Positions 49,354 to 59,852 of a DNA stretch of 64,000 nt are shown here, one piece after another. The position numbers and the translations under genes were made by a program. Positions within the stretch are counted from its first letter, which is position 1, and every line of letters begins with the position of its first letter. Origin of the DNA: Vairimorpha ceranae (Eukaryota > Microsporidia > Nosematidae); the NCBI RefSeq assembly GCF_000988165.1, contig NW_020169303.1, positions 1 through 64,000 of the forward strand. The letters are read 5' to 3'. A model generated the notes under the pieces. The model was not told where the DNA came from and searched no databases. It worked only from the letters and a program-made list of their open reading frames with translations.

Positions 49354-50403
49354 TAAATTATATTTTGTTATATATGAATATTTCTTTAATAAATAGTACA
49401 TTGTGTAGTGATACATAAGGCTTGTAGAGTAAAAGAATTATATACAAAAAAATAGACTTTTTCTATGCATATACAAATTATTAATGCTTAAAGATTATTT
49501 ATTTTGCAAAGATTTATTGATAAAAAAATTAAAAAAACAGGCTAGCCTAGTTAGGATATGTGGTTTTAATCTTTTAAATTTAAGAAAACAATTTATTTAT
49601 TTAAGTAAATAAATTTCAAGTAAAAAAGCATTTTTTTAAATTAATTGCTACTGAAAATTGTCAATAACATTTTAATTAACTCTTTCAAAGTCTTGCATGG
49701 GGTCCAATAATAAAACATTTTAAATAATTAATCTAGACAATTTTTTATTTTTTAACCCCTTTTTTTAAAAAATTTGTAAAATTCTTATTATTTTTTAAAT
49801 AAGAATAACATAAATGTAGGGTTTATTTCTCTAAGCACAAAACAGTGTTTTGGTGCATTTTCCCTTGCTTTAATTAAGTTATACTAATCCTATAAAAAGT
49901 GTATATAGCAAATTTTAATTTATAATAAAGAGGGCCAATTTGTAATTAAAAACAATAAAATAAGTACATACATAAAGGCAAATCATATTCATTAAAAAGA
50001 AAGAACCACATTATATTTGTGATCCCGTTTTCAACAGGATAGTGCAAGCTAGTTCTAAAGATAATAGAAGATTCTCGACAATAATATTTAACGTACAAAA
50101 CTTCAAATAATAATATTACTTTTTTAATGACTTTATAATTTATCAAGATTGGATTAATTTAGTAATTTTAAAAAATGCGAATTTTCAACATCATATTACA
50201 TAACAATATAAATTAACAATAGATAGTAGTAAAATCAAATCATAAATGTATTCATTACAAAAACCTGTTTATAAATATTTTTAGATTCTTTACTGCATAA
50301 AAGCATTTATTTATTATGCATTTAAAAATAAATAAAAATTTCTTTGCATAGAGTTAATAAAATTCTGTGTATTAAATAATTTTGTCATATTTTTGTCCTT
50401 TTC
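49354..50403. other. Gene-poor AT-rich region with a possible fossil
   Basis: A minus-strand frame at 49946-50146 begins only with TTG, and its middle reads SSIIFRTSLHYPVENGITNI, which is less AT-biased than its surroundings; it may be a fragment of an old gene. No ATG supports it. An odd GC-richer spot, GGGGTCCAATAA, lies near 49700. Nothing else recognised. Confidence 0.35.
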
Positions 50404-50637
50404 ATGGAAATTACTAGAAAGAGTAAAACTAAGTATAGACATCAGACATCATTGCTTGTATTTCTATTTTTAATGTTTATTAGTCCTTTAGTTGTATTTA
50501 TTTTATCAGTATACTTCAATAGCATTAAAAAGCATATGCTGTTTATTTCCTTAGGTGTTGTTCTATTTTTAAAAGTCGGATTTTTATACCTCTGTTACTT
50601 AAACATCAGAAGAAAAACAAAGAAAAAGAATAAATAA
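50404..50637 (+). CDS. VMA21-like V-ATPase assembly factor
   Basis: A 77-residue protein with two transmembrane segments (about 17-37, 43-63), separated by a short polar stretch (YFNSIKKHM) and followed by a lysine-rich tail ending KKNK, a dilysine ER-retrieval type signal (Lys at -4 and -3). Size, topology (PLVVFILSVYFN as in VMA21's first helix) and tail match VMA21, the ER chaperone needed to assemble the V-ATPase membrane sector. A short two-TM protein has few distinguishing residues, so alternatives are open. The ATG follows GTCCTTTTC. Confidence 0.5.
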   Translation: MEITRKSKTKYRHQTSLLVFLFLMFISPLVVFILSVYFNSIKKHMLFISLGVVLFLKVGFLYLCYLNIRRKTKKKNK

Positions 50638-51085
50638 ATATTATAATAATAATTTGTTAATATAGTGATGCGTATATTTTAGTATTAAAAAATGCTTATA
50701 GAAATTATTATCTTGTAATAATAGTTATAAATAAACACGTATTTTTATGCACTTTGAAGTATAGAATATTTTGTCATTTTCTATTATTATAATGATAATA
50801 AGTTGATTTTATATTCTATACATTTTATATGTGTTACTAATAAATTATTTTCTTTAAAAATTAGAAAATTATTTTACTATTTAAAAAAATATATTTTTAC
50901 CCCATGCTTAATGATGAGAATTTAATTAGTTTTATAACATAATGTCATAGTTACTCTGAAAGCATTTATTATTAATTTTTAACACTTTTTATATTTATCT
51001 CTCCTTTTTATTTAATCAATATTAAAGAAAAGGATTGTAATTTTTAAGGGACAGTCTCTATAAAAACCACCCCCATATCAATATT
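50638..51085. other. AT-rich intergenic region
   Basis: Carries the promoter region of the HECT gene, with ACCACCCCCATA about 10 bases before its ATG (51063-51075). No other feature recognised. Confidence 0.35.
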
Positions 51086-53407
51086 ATGATTAAAAAGAAT
51101 TTGTATGCTGAACAATTATCTTATGGATGTAAAAGACAAAATTGCTTAAAAGCATTTTGTAGGAAGATCGAAAATCCAAATTTGCTCGATGAAATTTCTG
51201 CTATTTTATGCGATTATGATGACATTTTTTTGTGTGAAAATACAAACAAACTTGTAAATGGTGATATTTCTTTGCATAAATATAAATTTAAAGAAAACCA
51301 ATGCATAAATTTACTAATTCATTATCTTGATTTATTTAAAATTGATAAAAATAAGTCATATGAAGATAATAATGTAGACGATCTAATATTATATTCTCCA
51401 TATAATTCTAACTTTAATGATAATATGGATTTAGTTAAAGATAAACAGCCTCTTAAAAATATTACGAATACACATTTGGAAAATGGAATGTACGATTTAA
51501 ACATTTCTAATAACGAAGAAGAAAAACATTTTTTTTGTAATTACTTTAATAAAAACAAATGGTCAAGTAAGGAATATTACTTAATTTCAGGTGTAGTGCA
51601 TATTCTTATAAAAAAATATAAGGATTGTCCATTTTACACACTTGGATTATTAATCTTACGATTATATTCTATAGTAAGCATGTATTCATGTACAGATTTG
51701 CAGAAACTTACTGTTATATTTCAAATTTCTACAGATATATTTAAATCAAACACGAAAAAGTGTAATTTTAAAAAAGTAGAATCTGAAAAAGATCAGACCA
51801 TTAATAATTTAATTAATGTTACATTTGATGATCAAAACGGGGATGCAAAACAAGTTTTTATGAAATCTGAGAATGGTTTTGAAACTCAAAAGGGTGATGG
51901 TAGCTTTATAGAACATTCTAGTACTGAACTGTATGTGAATGATTGTAAACAAAATTTAGAAGTAAATAAGTATTATATTTGTTTTAATGAAGAGCTTTTT
52001 AATAAAAATGATCTTTTTAGATTAATTGTAAACATGCGTAAAACTCTTAACAGATTTTCTGATACTAATATTAGAGAGAACAAAAGACTTGAGTTAATGT
52101 TAAACATCTTTTATTTGATGTTTGAATTCAACGAAAATTTACAAGTTGTACAATATAAGAAATTTTATTTAAATCAATTTTGCTTAAGAATGAATTTTAA
52201 AGAAGAATACAAATTTTTTAGGACCAAAGGTAAAAGCATCTTAAGTTATTCATTTATACTTCCAGTTTACCTTAAAGCAGAAGTATTAAAATCCGAAAAT
52301 AATGATTTAATGAAAACATCACTACAAGATTCGTTTTTTAGGTCACTTTTTGAAGGGCACATTGAACCTTATTTATTTATAACAGTAAATCGTGAAAATA
52401 TTTATTCTGAGAGTTTAAAAATTCTACTAAAAATTAGATTTGAAGACATGCATAAACAATTACGAATTACTTTTAAGAATGAGGAAGGTGTAGATTCTGG
52501 CGGAATAAGAAAAGAGTATTTTCAGTTATTAAGTCACGAAATAAAACACGATGATTCACTTTTTATTATTGCAGAAAATATTATATGGTTGAAAAATGAC
52601 TGTTTAGATTTTGATAAATATTATTGTATTGGTAAAATTTTAGGTATAGCATTATACAATAATGTAGTACTTAATATACCATTTCCTAGTTTCTTTTTCA
52701 AAAAGTTACTTAATAAAAAGACAACATTTAATGATTTGAAAGAAATAGATCATAGTTTATATTTATCGCTTAGTAAACTTAAGAAGTTAAGTGCAAAAGA
52801 AATTGAAAATCTTGAACTTACCTTTACAGTTATTTACACAACTACAACTGGTGAAGTAAAGAGTTATAATTTAGATAAGCGCAATAGAGAAATTAAAGTT
52901 ACAAAAGCGAATTTGCATTCGTTCATTAATAAATACTCTGACTTTATTCTCAATAAATTAATAAAAAAACAATTTAATGCGATTAAAGAGGGATTTTATT
53001 TTGTTATAAATAAGAATATTTTAACACCTGTAAATTCTAAAGAGTTAGAAAAGATAATATTGGGATCCAACAATCTAAATGTTGACGAAATAAAATCTAC
53101 AACATCTTATTCTGGATATAAAAATGATTCTACTATTATCAAATATTTCTGGGAAATTTTTGAATCTTACAGCAAAAAAATGAAAAAAAAATTAATTCAA
53201 TTTATTACAGGACATGATAGAATACCAATAGCGGGTGCTGGTTCTTTAAAGCTCGTTATTATGAAGAATGGATGTGATACAGAAAGACTTCCATCATCTC
53301 AGACGTGTTTTAATACTTTACTATTACCCGAATATTCTTCAAAAGAAAAATTAGAAGGAAAGCTACGAACTGCTTTGGAAATGACTGCCGGATTTTTTCT
53401 ATTATAA
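51086..53407 (+). CDS. AZUL-HECT E3 ubiquitin ligase (UBE3A-like)
   Basis: A 773-residue ligase. Residues 5-27 form an AZUL zinc finger (EQLSYGCKRQNCLKAFCRK), found in UBE3A/E6AP. The C-terminal HECT domain spans about 430-773: LRITFKNEEGVDSGGIRKEY at its start, IPFPSFFFKKLL, GHDRIPIAGAGSLKL, and the catalytic cysteine near 741 in SQTCFNTLLLPEYSSKEKLE. HECT enzymes form a thioester with ubiquitin before transfer to the substrate. AZUL plus HECT places it in the UBE3A family and not RSP5. The middle part is Asn/Lys-rich and poorly conserved. A long C run lies 10-20 bases before the ATG. Confidence 0.92.
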   Translation: MIKKNLYAEQLSYGCKRQNCLKAFCRKIENPNLLDEISAILCDYDDIFLCENTNKLVNGDISLHKYKFKENQCINLLIHYLDLFKIDKNKSYEDNNVDDLILYSPYNSNFNDNMDLVKDKQPLKNITNTHLENGMYDLNISNNEEEKHFFCNYFNKNKWSSKEYYLISGVVHILIKKYKDCPFYTLGLLILRLYSIVSMYSCTDLQKLTVIFQISTDIFKSNTKKCNFKKVESEKDQTINNLINVTFDDQNGDAKQVFMKSENGFETQKGDGSFIEHSSTELYVNDCKQNLEVNKYYICFNEELFNKNDLFRLIVNMRKTLNRFSDTNIRENKRLELMLNIFYLMFEFNENLQVVQYKKFYLNQFCLRMNFKEEYKFFRTKGKSILSYSFILPVYLKAEVLKSENNDLMKTSLQDSFFRSLFEGHIEPYLFITVNRENIYSESLKILLKIRFEDMHKQLRITFKNEEGVDSGGIRKEYFQLLSHEIKHDDSLFIIAENIIWLKNDCLDFDKYYCIGKILGIALYNNVVLNIPFPSFFFKKLLNKKTTFNDLKEIDHSLYLSLSKLKKLSAKEIENLELTFTVIYTTTTGEVKSYNLDKRNREIKVTKANLHSFINKYSDFILNKLIKKQFNAIKEGFYFVINKNILTPVNSKELEKIILGSNNLNVDEIKSTTSYSGYKNDSTIIKYFWEIFESYSKKMKKKLIQFITGHDRIPIAGAGSLKLVIMKNGCDTERLPSSQTCFNTLLLPEYSSKEKLEGKLRTALEMTAGFFLL

Positions 53408-53559
53408 AAATAAATGTATAACTTATTTATTATTATTACTTTATTAATAGATTTGACAAAAAAATAATAAATTTTTTATTAATATGACTAGAATCAAATG
53501 AAATATCTAAAAAAATGTATATAATATTAACTGTTAAACGATTTTCTGTCTGTCACAAT

Positions 53560-53970
53560 TATTATTTAGTGAACAGAAAGGGTTTGTGATACTAAAAGGA
53601 TATTTAAAAAAGAAGATACCAATTTTTATAAAAATAAAATTAGGAAATTATTTGGGAGTAATTTTGTACAAAAAGTCCTAAGTAAGGAATTATTCGTGTT
53701 TCAGAAAAATTACAAAAGAAATTGAAGAATTTTGTTACGAATACAATTTTGCGCATTTTTACGGGTCCTATTAGCCAAAAGATAAAAATTGATAAATTTA
53801 ATACAAATCGGATATCTACTCTTTTTTGAAATGGAATATTAAGCTATTAGATGATAAAAATTTTATTGAAGATTTTTTCCCTTGTTTTATTGATATACAA
53901 AATGAAACATTTAAAAAATTAGAATTAGATAAAAATAAACTAAGAGAATATATTAAAAAAAACTTCTAGA
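53560..53970 (+). pseudogene. Frameshifted dead gene, unknown
   Basis: Two broken frames look protein-like. One reads FRKITKEIEEFCYEYNFAHF and stops; a shifted one, open from about 53802, reads SFLKWNIKLLDDKNFIEDFF and ends KKNF-stop at about 53968. The first stop and the frame change fall around 53770-53800. Amino acid composition (Trp, Cys, Phe, Pro) is unlike AT-noise, and intact ATG starts are missing. No family recognised. It lies right after the HECT gene. Confidence 0.4.
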
Positions 53971-54684
53971 TGATATCAATAAAAATGCAATAAGGATGTT
54001 GTATTAAATAAGAAAAGTAAAATAATTATATATTTTATATATCAAGTACTAATTTTTTTATTTCTATAACGAATAAACAGATTGTTTTATAATTAATTGT
54101 ATTTTATAAAAAAATGTTAGTTTTAAAAATACATTTTTTGCTCTATCATGACAATAATGCAGCAACAACTCTGTAAGTGTAGAAAAATTTTTGATATATT
54201 TTTACAGTAAATTGATATTACTATAATAAAATTTTTACTTAATTTTTGAAATATGAAAAGTATTTTTGTAAATTTTAATAATTTTTTATATTTAACTACA
54301 ATACTACTTAAATACAATTTAGTATTAAGTAGCAGATAAAATTTCTGTCTTTGCTTAAAATTTAACTTAAAAATCTGCAAAAGACAGCATAAAACTTTTT
54401 TATTTCAATGTCCATGTACAATTTCGTTGTTTATTTTTGATTTGTAATAAAATTAGCATATGCGACATAAAGATAGTCAAAACTAATCAAATTGAACATA
54501 ATTTTAGAAACTATTGACATAAATTAATAAGACAAATTGGTACTGAGTTACATTTAGACATGTTTTAACAAATATACCACATTTTTAAACATTTTTCCCG
54601 CTCTTTTTAAATTTATTATTTTTTATTAAAGTTTAATTAAGGTTGTGTATAAAAAAATATAAATTTAATAATTTTTTTTACTGC
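53971..54684. other. AT-rich intergenic region
   Basis: Contains a minus-strand frame (54123-54380) of low-complexity hydrophobic and lysine residues that is not convincing. No RNA gene or repeat recognised. Confidence 0.3.
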
Positions 54685-55086
54685 ATGAAATCAACTACAA
54701 AATATATTTATACACTTAAATGTCGAAAATGTTGTAAATGTCTCACTGAAAAATCTATGAGGTCAGTTCTTATATCTAATAACAAGATAAAACTTTTTAG
54801 TACTAACTATCCGACAGATAATATTAAAAAATCAGGAATAACATATAGAACTAAATCCTGTCTTTGTTTAATATCAAATGTCATATGTAAAATATGTAAT
54901 ATTATACTAGGGTATACAATACTTGCTCCCTGTGACTTATGTCTTCAAAATAAAAATAATGGACATTTATGGATGTTTAGTTTAAACAAAGTTTATTATG
55001 ATATTATTTTACAAGGAAATAGTCTATTAATTTGGAAAATAAATGAATGTAATGACGCAAAAAGCCAGGAAATTAAAATTCGATAA
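54685..55086 (+). CDS. FAM72 family protein
   Basis: A 133-residue cysteine-rich protein. KCRKCCKCLTEKSMRSVLIS, then KLFSTNYPTDN, CKICNIILGYTILAPC and NNGHLWMFSLNKVYYDI follow the FAM72 pattern C-x2-C...GMKAILLADTKVELYSTDIPP...CLKCGNIVGYHVIVPC...NNGHFWMFHSQAVY closely and in order. FAM72 (149 residues in human) is a small zinc-binding-looking protein whose human members are tied to UNG2 turnover and proliferation; its role in fungi is unclear. A TTG at 54643 keeps the frame open 14 codons upstream; the ATG at 54685 is taken as the start. No CCC precedes it. Confidence 0.75.
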   Translation: MKSTTKYIYTLKCRKCCKCLTEKSMRSVLISNNKIKLFSTNYPTDNIKKSGITYRTKSCLCLISNVICKICNIILGYTILAPCDLCLQNKNNGHLWMFSLNKVYYDIILQGNSLLIWKINECNDAKSQEIKIR

Positions 55087-55749
55087 AAATTAATTAATGT
55101 AAATAAAAAAAGATAAAATTGACATTTTTATTTTAGACACTTCACCTTAAAAATTTCTATATACACCACAATAAAATACAAAAAAATTGTAAAGCATGGT
55201 TGTCACTGTTAAAGGTTTTATTCTAAATTTTTTCTCTTAAGATGTGTCGCTTTAAAAACATTTTTTCGTGTATATATAAAGAGGTTGAAGAAGAATTTTA
55301 ATCTGTGCAACGTTTTTTGTAATACACCTTTACAATTTCCCTACCCCTATTATTTAATGTTAAGCATAAAAAAGAAATGTAAATTTTACAAAACTTAAAA
55401 TTTTCTTCTCTAAAACGCCATTCAAGAGCATTTAATTTTTGATATTTTTTAAGAATTATTTTAATAGCAAATAATAAAAAATCATTTAATTAAATTAATT
55501 TATTCTATTATTTTTGAATTATGAAAAAAAGACGATTTGCATAGTTTTAAGCCGAATAAAAATTTTTTTCATTTTTAAAATAATGATAATCTTAAAAAAT
55601 GAAAATTTGATTTTTACTAGTCCTACACGTTACAAGAATTTTTCTTTTCACAGTAAATCATTTTTTTTCAAAATTATAATTATTAGTAAAAAAAATTTTT
55701 TACATCTTGAGCATCTCTATAGTATTATTTTATCTATCAATTAATTCTT
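55087..55749. other. AT-rich intergenic region
   Basis: CCCTACCCCTATTATTTAATG at about 55338 looks like a start motif before an ATG at 55356, but the frame closes after a few codons. No gene recognised. Confidence 0.3.
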
Positions 55750-56390
55750 TTTAAATATATGTCAGCTTGTCAGATTCTCATAGTATTCTTAGTTACAAAG
55801 TTTTCTGATTACCTATACATACATAACAGAATTAATGTTTTCTTTAATTCTCAGCTTAATTTTTTATACACTTTGTTTGAATTTTTTTGTCTTGTTCATA
55901 CATTACTTTATCTTTCTCTTAGAGAAAACCTACTTTTCCTCAATCTCAATATCTGCGTATTAACGGCGCTAGCATACCACAAGGGCCTTGCCCGTAGAAA
56001 GATTTGATTAACTCCATAAGGATACTTTCGAACCGACAACTGATAGAGTTCGCTCTATCATATTAGGGATTCACAGGGCTTGTGGTCAAGCTGTGCGATA
56101 TGGACCTAATGACCGTAATAGACTCTCCCCATCCCACGCAAAATATGCTACTCCTTTCCCGGGCGGGTCTTCAGATGTAATTTCTTACTATAGGATTCCG
56201 AATACAACCTACAAATGCTTTCCACAGCCATAGAAATTGTATGCCGACCTAGTGATGTTATGCCTCTTGTAACATTAGAATGTTTACAACCCTAAACGAC
56301 GCCTACAGAGAGGTTTACGATACGACTTGACCGACAAATATTTAATGAAAATTTTTGTGTCAACGCCAAGTTATTATTACTTAACGAATT
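55750..56390 (-). repeat. Dispersed GC-richer element, copy 2 (inverted)
   Basis: On the minus strand this reproduces copy 1 (2050-2700). In order: CGTATCGTAAAC, a GGTCGGCATAC segment, TAAGAAATTACATCTGAAGA, TTTTGCGTGGGATGG, a hairpin, TATCCTTATGGAGTTAAT, CTTGTGGTATGCTAGC, then the AT-rich tail beginning ATTAAGCTGAGAATTAAA. Similarity is patchy, perhaps 60-70% by eye. The hairpin here is GATAGAG-CGAA-CTCTATC, while copy 1 has GGTAG-CGCA-CTACC at the same place. Frames in this copy (RHTISMAVESICRLYSESYS and ESITVIRSISHS) run longer than in copy 1, so this may be the less decayed copy. Confidence 0.6.
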
Positions 56391-57767
56391 CGCACTTCTG
56401 ATTATTTTATTTTTACAAAATCTGCAATATTTTTATACTCTTCTTATTATATAAGAAACTTTAGAAATAAGGGTAAAAATTTTAAAAAGATGTATATCAA
56501 AAAAAGTGCAGCACAAGCTAAATTGTTCCGACATTGAAGCATCATGGGTTGATGTTGTAAAAACTTAAACATTATTTTTTTAAAAAGTAAAATATTGTAA
56601 AATTTATTTAACAGGCTTGTTTAAACGAAACAGCGCAAGCCATATTTATAAAAAAGGCTAAAAGCAAAAATAATAAAGAACACTTTAAAATCACAAAAAA
56701 TGTTAATAAACTTTATTAAATAACTTAAAAAGTCACATTTAAAAACATGCTTCGATGTGTAAAATTAAAAATTTCTGTTTTACTGTTCTACATATATAAG
56801 ACAAGATTACTTTTACCTATGTCATAGAAATATGCTGGATCCATATTATGCTTGCAAAGCCGGATTGATGTCATAAATCACAACTGTATTAAATGTATTT
56901 GTTTTTAAACATCTGCTAAAGTAGGTCACAAAAACCTTTGAGGATTTTGAATTTGAAAGTTTAAATTTTTTCTACATATAAAGTTTTTAGCATGCTAGTG
57001 TAAAGCACATATTGTTGAATGTCTTTTTTTTATTTTTTTATTCCCTTTCTTAAATATTTATGTAAATATTTTTTTTATATTCAAGTACGATTTTACATCC
57101 GCATTTCTATATTTTAATAAACATAATTGTTTATTTTAGCAAAAAAGATTTTTTTCGGACCTAAAGAAATTTTGTCCTTTGTTACAATACGTATAAAATT
57201 AAATATTCTTAATTAAAAATCATTTTCCACTTAAAGAAGGTTTCTAAAATTTGCCAAGACTATGTGTTAAGAAAAACGTAAACAAGTTTATATATTTTCT
57301 GTATTATGATCGTTAAATTTAGTGCTAATTACAAATATTATTTTATGTTTGTAGGAATGGCTTCAACACATAACAAAGATATCTTCCTATATCATGAGAT
57401 ATCCGACATGTTGTTAGTTAAATAATTTATAATAAATAAACCCATGTTTAATACCAACAATGTTAACTATATTTTTTCATATTAAATTGCAAATGAAGAA
57501 ATTTGTATATTTTTTATTTTCGCAAAATAGAATTCTTTTGATAATTTAAAATATAAGAATTTTTATATTTGTAAATTAATGAACATATTTTTAATTTACA
57601 TTTTTAATAAACAAATTCGATTGTTTAGAAGGTCAGAATAAAGATTAAATAAATTTTAATAATAAATAAAAAGTGCTTTTAAAGTTTCAGATATCTTTTA
57701 GAATCTAGTTTTAAAAGAAAATTAAATTAATTGTCGATTTAATTAACTTTTTTATGTAGCCCCAAAA
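56391..57767. other. Gene-poor AT-rich region
   Basis: No gene, RNA or repeat recognised in 1.4 kb. It ends with AGCCCCAAAA immediately before the start of the signal-peptide protein. Confidence 0.35.
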
Positions 57768-59042
57768 ATGAATTTTATATGTTTTCTATTGTTTTTTAAA
57801 AAAGCAATATTATCAGACGTTAATACACACGGGGACTTTTGTACTCTTAATCATTCAATCGATTCTATATTGAAGGATAAAAAGTGTAAAGATAATGGTG
57901 AATACATCCAAAAAGAATGCATTGAAAAAATGGAAATTGAAAAAAAATGTGATGCGACCGTGGACTCAGATGAAAGCAGTATAGATGTGGGAACTGAAGA
58001 GTTTGAAATAGAATATTTACAAAACGTTTATACTACCAATAAAGAATTGAAACAAGATGAATGTAGTGGTGATACTACTACTACAATTTTACAAAGTATT
58101 AAAAATAACGTTTCAAAAGACTCTTACGAGAATAATTTAACAAGATCTAGTTATCCAGAACTACTAGATTTAGGCTGTAAATCTAAAAATAATCTTGTTT
58201 GTCTGCGCTCAGATGCACTACCACTAGACAAAACAGTTGTAGGTAATTCAGATAAAAATGCATATTTAAATCTCCCTGGAACTTCAAAAGACAATAATAC
58301 TACTGTTGTAAATTCATGCATTTCTGTTGCCCCTACACAAACAGATGGTGCCTTTGAAAATTGGTTTTTATCATCTTGTCCATATTGTAAGTTTTCATCT
58401 TTTGCAACATCTTATGATACAATTTTGCACTATGAAGAAGAACTTGAAAACCTCTTAAAAAAGCTTGAAAAAAGATTTAAAGATTTAATTGAATCAGGCA
58501 ATTTGCCTGAATTTAGTAATAACTACATTTTAGATGCTTCTAAGATTTCAGATAATGAATATTTTCATTTTAAAAAAAAGTTTACAAATTTTTATAATAG
58601 AATTTATAGACCAAAAAAACGTATTGTCAAATGTGTCTCAATTATTTTTGAACAACTTAGGCACCAGCAAATACCACAGCGTCATTGTATTTTGATAAAA
58701 AATGTTCTTAACCTTATATGGCAAGTTTTTACCTTTATCAGTGATTGCAAATTTAGTGAGATCAAAAAGTTAATTAAGCGGTATTATTTTGATGATAGGT
58801 TAAAATTTCAAAAATATAAATTTTCAACTTTATTTTCGGATTTAATTTTTTTTGATATGATTGCTTTAATAGAAAGAATACTATACCAAGATCAGCATTT
58901 TGATTATATAAAGGAAAGTATATTAATTAAATATCTTGAAAATTTAAAAAATCAAATTGCACGCATATTTAAAAATTATAAATACTTTTATAGTGATTTA
59001 GATAGTTTTATCAATTTTTTAATGAAATTTAGAAAAGAATAA
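57768..59042 (+). CDS. Candidate secreted protein, unknown
   Basis: A 424-residue protein. It begins with a short hydrophobic segment (MNFICFLLFFKKAILSD), a possible ER signal peptide. Residues 20-200 are acidic and Asp/Ser/Thr-rich with low complexity. A CPYCKF pair lies near residue 205, and the C-terminal 200 residues are predominantly helical and basic (KKLEKRFKDLIESG, YRPKKRIVKCVSIIFEQL). No domain recognised. The AGCCCC just upstream supports a real start. It stands alone in 5.6 kb of gene-poor, element-containing DNA, a setting where microsporidian lineage-specific and possibly host-exposed proteins are often found (inference). Confidence 0.6.
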   Translation: MNFICFLLFFKKAILSDVNTHGDFCTLNHSIDSILKDKKCKDNGEYIQKECIEKMEIEKKCDATVDSDESSIDVGTEEFEIEYLQNVYTTNKELKQDECSGDTTTTILQSIKNNVSKDSYENNLTRSSYPELLDLGCKSKNNLVCLRSDALPLDKTVVGNSDKNAYLNLPGTSKDNNTTVVNSCISVAPTQTDGAFENWFLSSCPYCKFSSFATSYDTILHYEEELENLLKKLEKRFKDLIESGNLPEFSNNYILDASKISDNEYFHFKKKFTNFYNRIYRPKKRIVKCVSIIFEQLRHQQIPQRHCILIKNVLNLIWQVFTFISDCKFSEIKKLIKRYYFDDRLKFQKYKFSTLFSDLIFFDMIALIERILYQDQHFDYIKESILIKYLENLKNQIARIFKNYKYFYSDLDSFINFLMKFRKE

Positions 59043-59145
59043 ATTTTTTAACTTAACACATTTTTTAGGATATAATGTAGCGTAGTGTCTCAAATTGCAT
59101 AATTTTTTTATAAAGTTTTATCGCTGTGAGAATAATTTCTTTTTA
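59043..59145. other. Short AT-rich spacer
   Basis: Nothing recognised. Confidence 0.3.
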
Positions 59146-59336
59146 GAATGCGGTCAGAAAGGAACTAAAATGCAATTTATCAATGAGCATAAATTTAGAT
59201 GTACGAGGAAAAATCAGTGGTAAAACCTTTTTGAGATGTCTTAATGCAAATTACACCGTGAGAGCTATATTTTACGATAATGACTTAGTTAAAACGGTTA
59301 TGGGCCAAAATGCTTATTTTTTAAAAAAAATTTGAC
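59146..59336 (+). pseudogene. Possible transposase fossil (Merlin/ISXO2-like zinc ribbon)
   Basis: A frame from 59146 reads ECGQKGTKMQFINEHKFRCT and on to RKNQW-stop, resembling the N-terminal zinc ribbon (CxxCG...M......RC.KxC) of ISXO2/Merlin transposases. An overlapping second frame (ATG at 59183) reads LDVRGKISGKTFLRCLNANY before stopping at about 59335. Only one can be the old coding frame, so the family call is weak. Confidence 0.2.
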
Positions 59337-59537
59337 TCAAAAAAAATGAAAACTAAAAACGTTTTTAAATATTCAATTTAACAGCTTTTTTTAGTCCATC
59401 AAGAAATCTTTTCAAAGAAACTAAACAATCTTCATGTAAAAGCCATAAGTTTTTAATTTTCATTTTTTAATTAACGTATTTTTATTTCTCCTCTTGGGTT
59501 GGCCTCTAGCAACTAATATATCAATTTCCAGCTCAGT

Positions 59538-59756
59538 ATGCATTTGTGCATTTTTAATAGTAAACAAAACTTCCAAAAAAAATATTTGCCGTATTTATTG
59601 GCTTTTTTAACTTTGGATGAAAGCAATAAGAGGTATTATTGGTCTTGCACTAAAGAGCATAATAGTGTGACCATATCTCTTGATCGTACAATAGTCTATT
59701 ATCACAAAGCCAAATTCTTTTCACATAATCTAATAATAATTGAACATCTGTATTGA
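59538..59756 (+). pseudogene. Possible second transposase fossil (Merlin/ISXO2-like)
   Basis: A 72-codon ATG frame whose middle reads NKRYYWSCTKEHNSVTISLD and continues with YHKAKFFSHNLIIIEHLY. This is reminiscent of the WRC...HN..SIRxGTFFExSKLSLxxIL segment of ISXO2/Merlin transposases, which are known in Nosema. The expected catalytic DDE part is not found downstream; the frame just ends. Probably the remains of an element; confidence is low. Confidence 0.25.
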
Positions 59757-59831
59757 AATATGATGTGAGACCAATAAATCTATGATGTACTAAAGTATTC
59801 CTCTAGCACACTTGTCGTGCTAGGATAAAAG

Positions 59832-59852
59832 TTAGTTCAAAAATTGAACTAA
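59832..59852. repeat. Perfect 9-bp hairpin
   Basis: TTAGTTCAA, three A, then TTGAACTAA. A second hairpin with arms CTAGCAC/GTGCTAG lies 25 bases before it (about 59802-59822). Both are close to the putative transposase fossil and could be parts of the element. Confidence 0.5.

Noticed and set aside
54123..54380. Minus-strand 85-codon frame
   Set aside because: Low-complexity Lys/Leu/Ile translation of AT-rich DNA, no supported start or relative.
55514..56007. Two plus-strand frames near element copy 2
   Set aside because: The first begins with TTG and is AT-noise; the second is mostly antisense to the element tail. Neither has a start motif.
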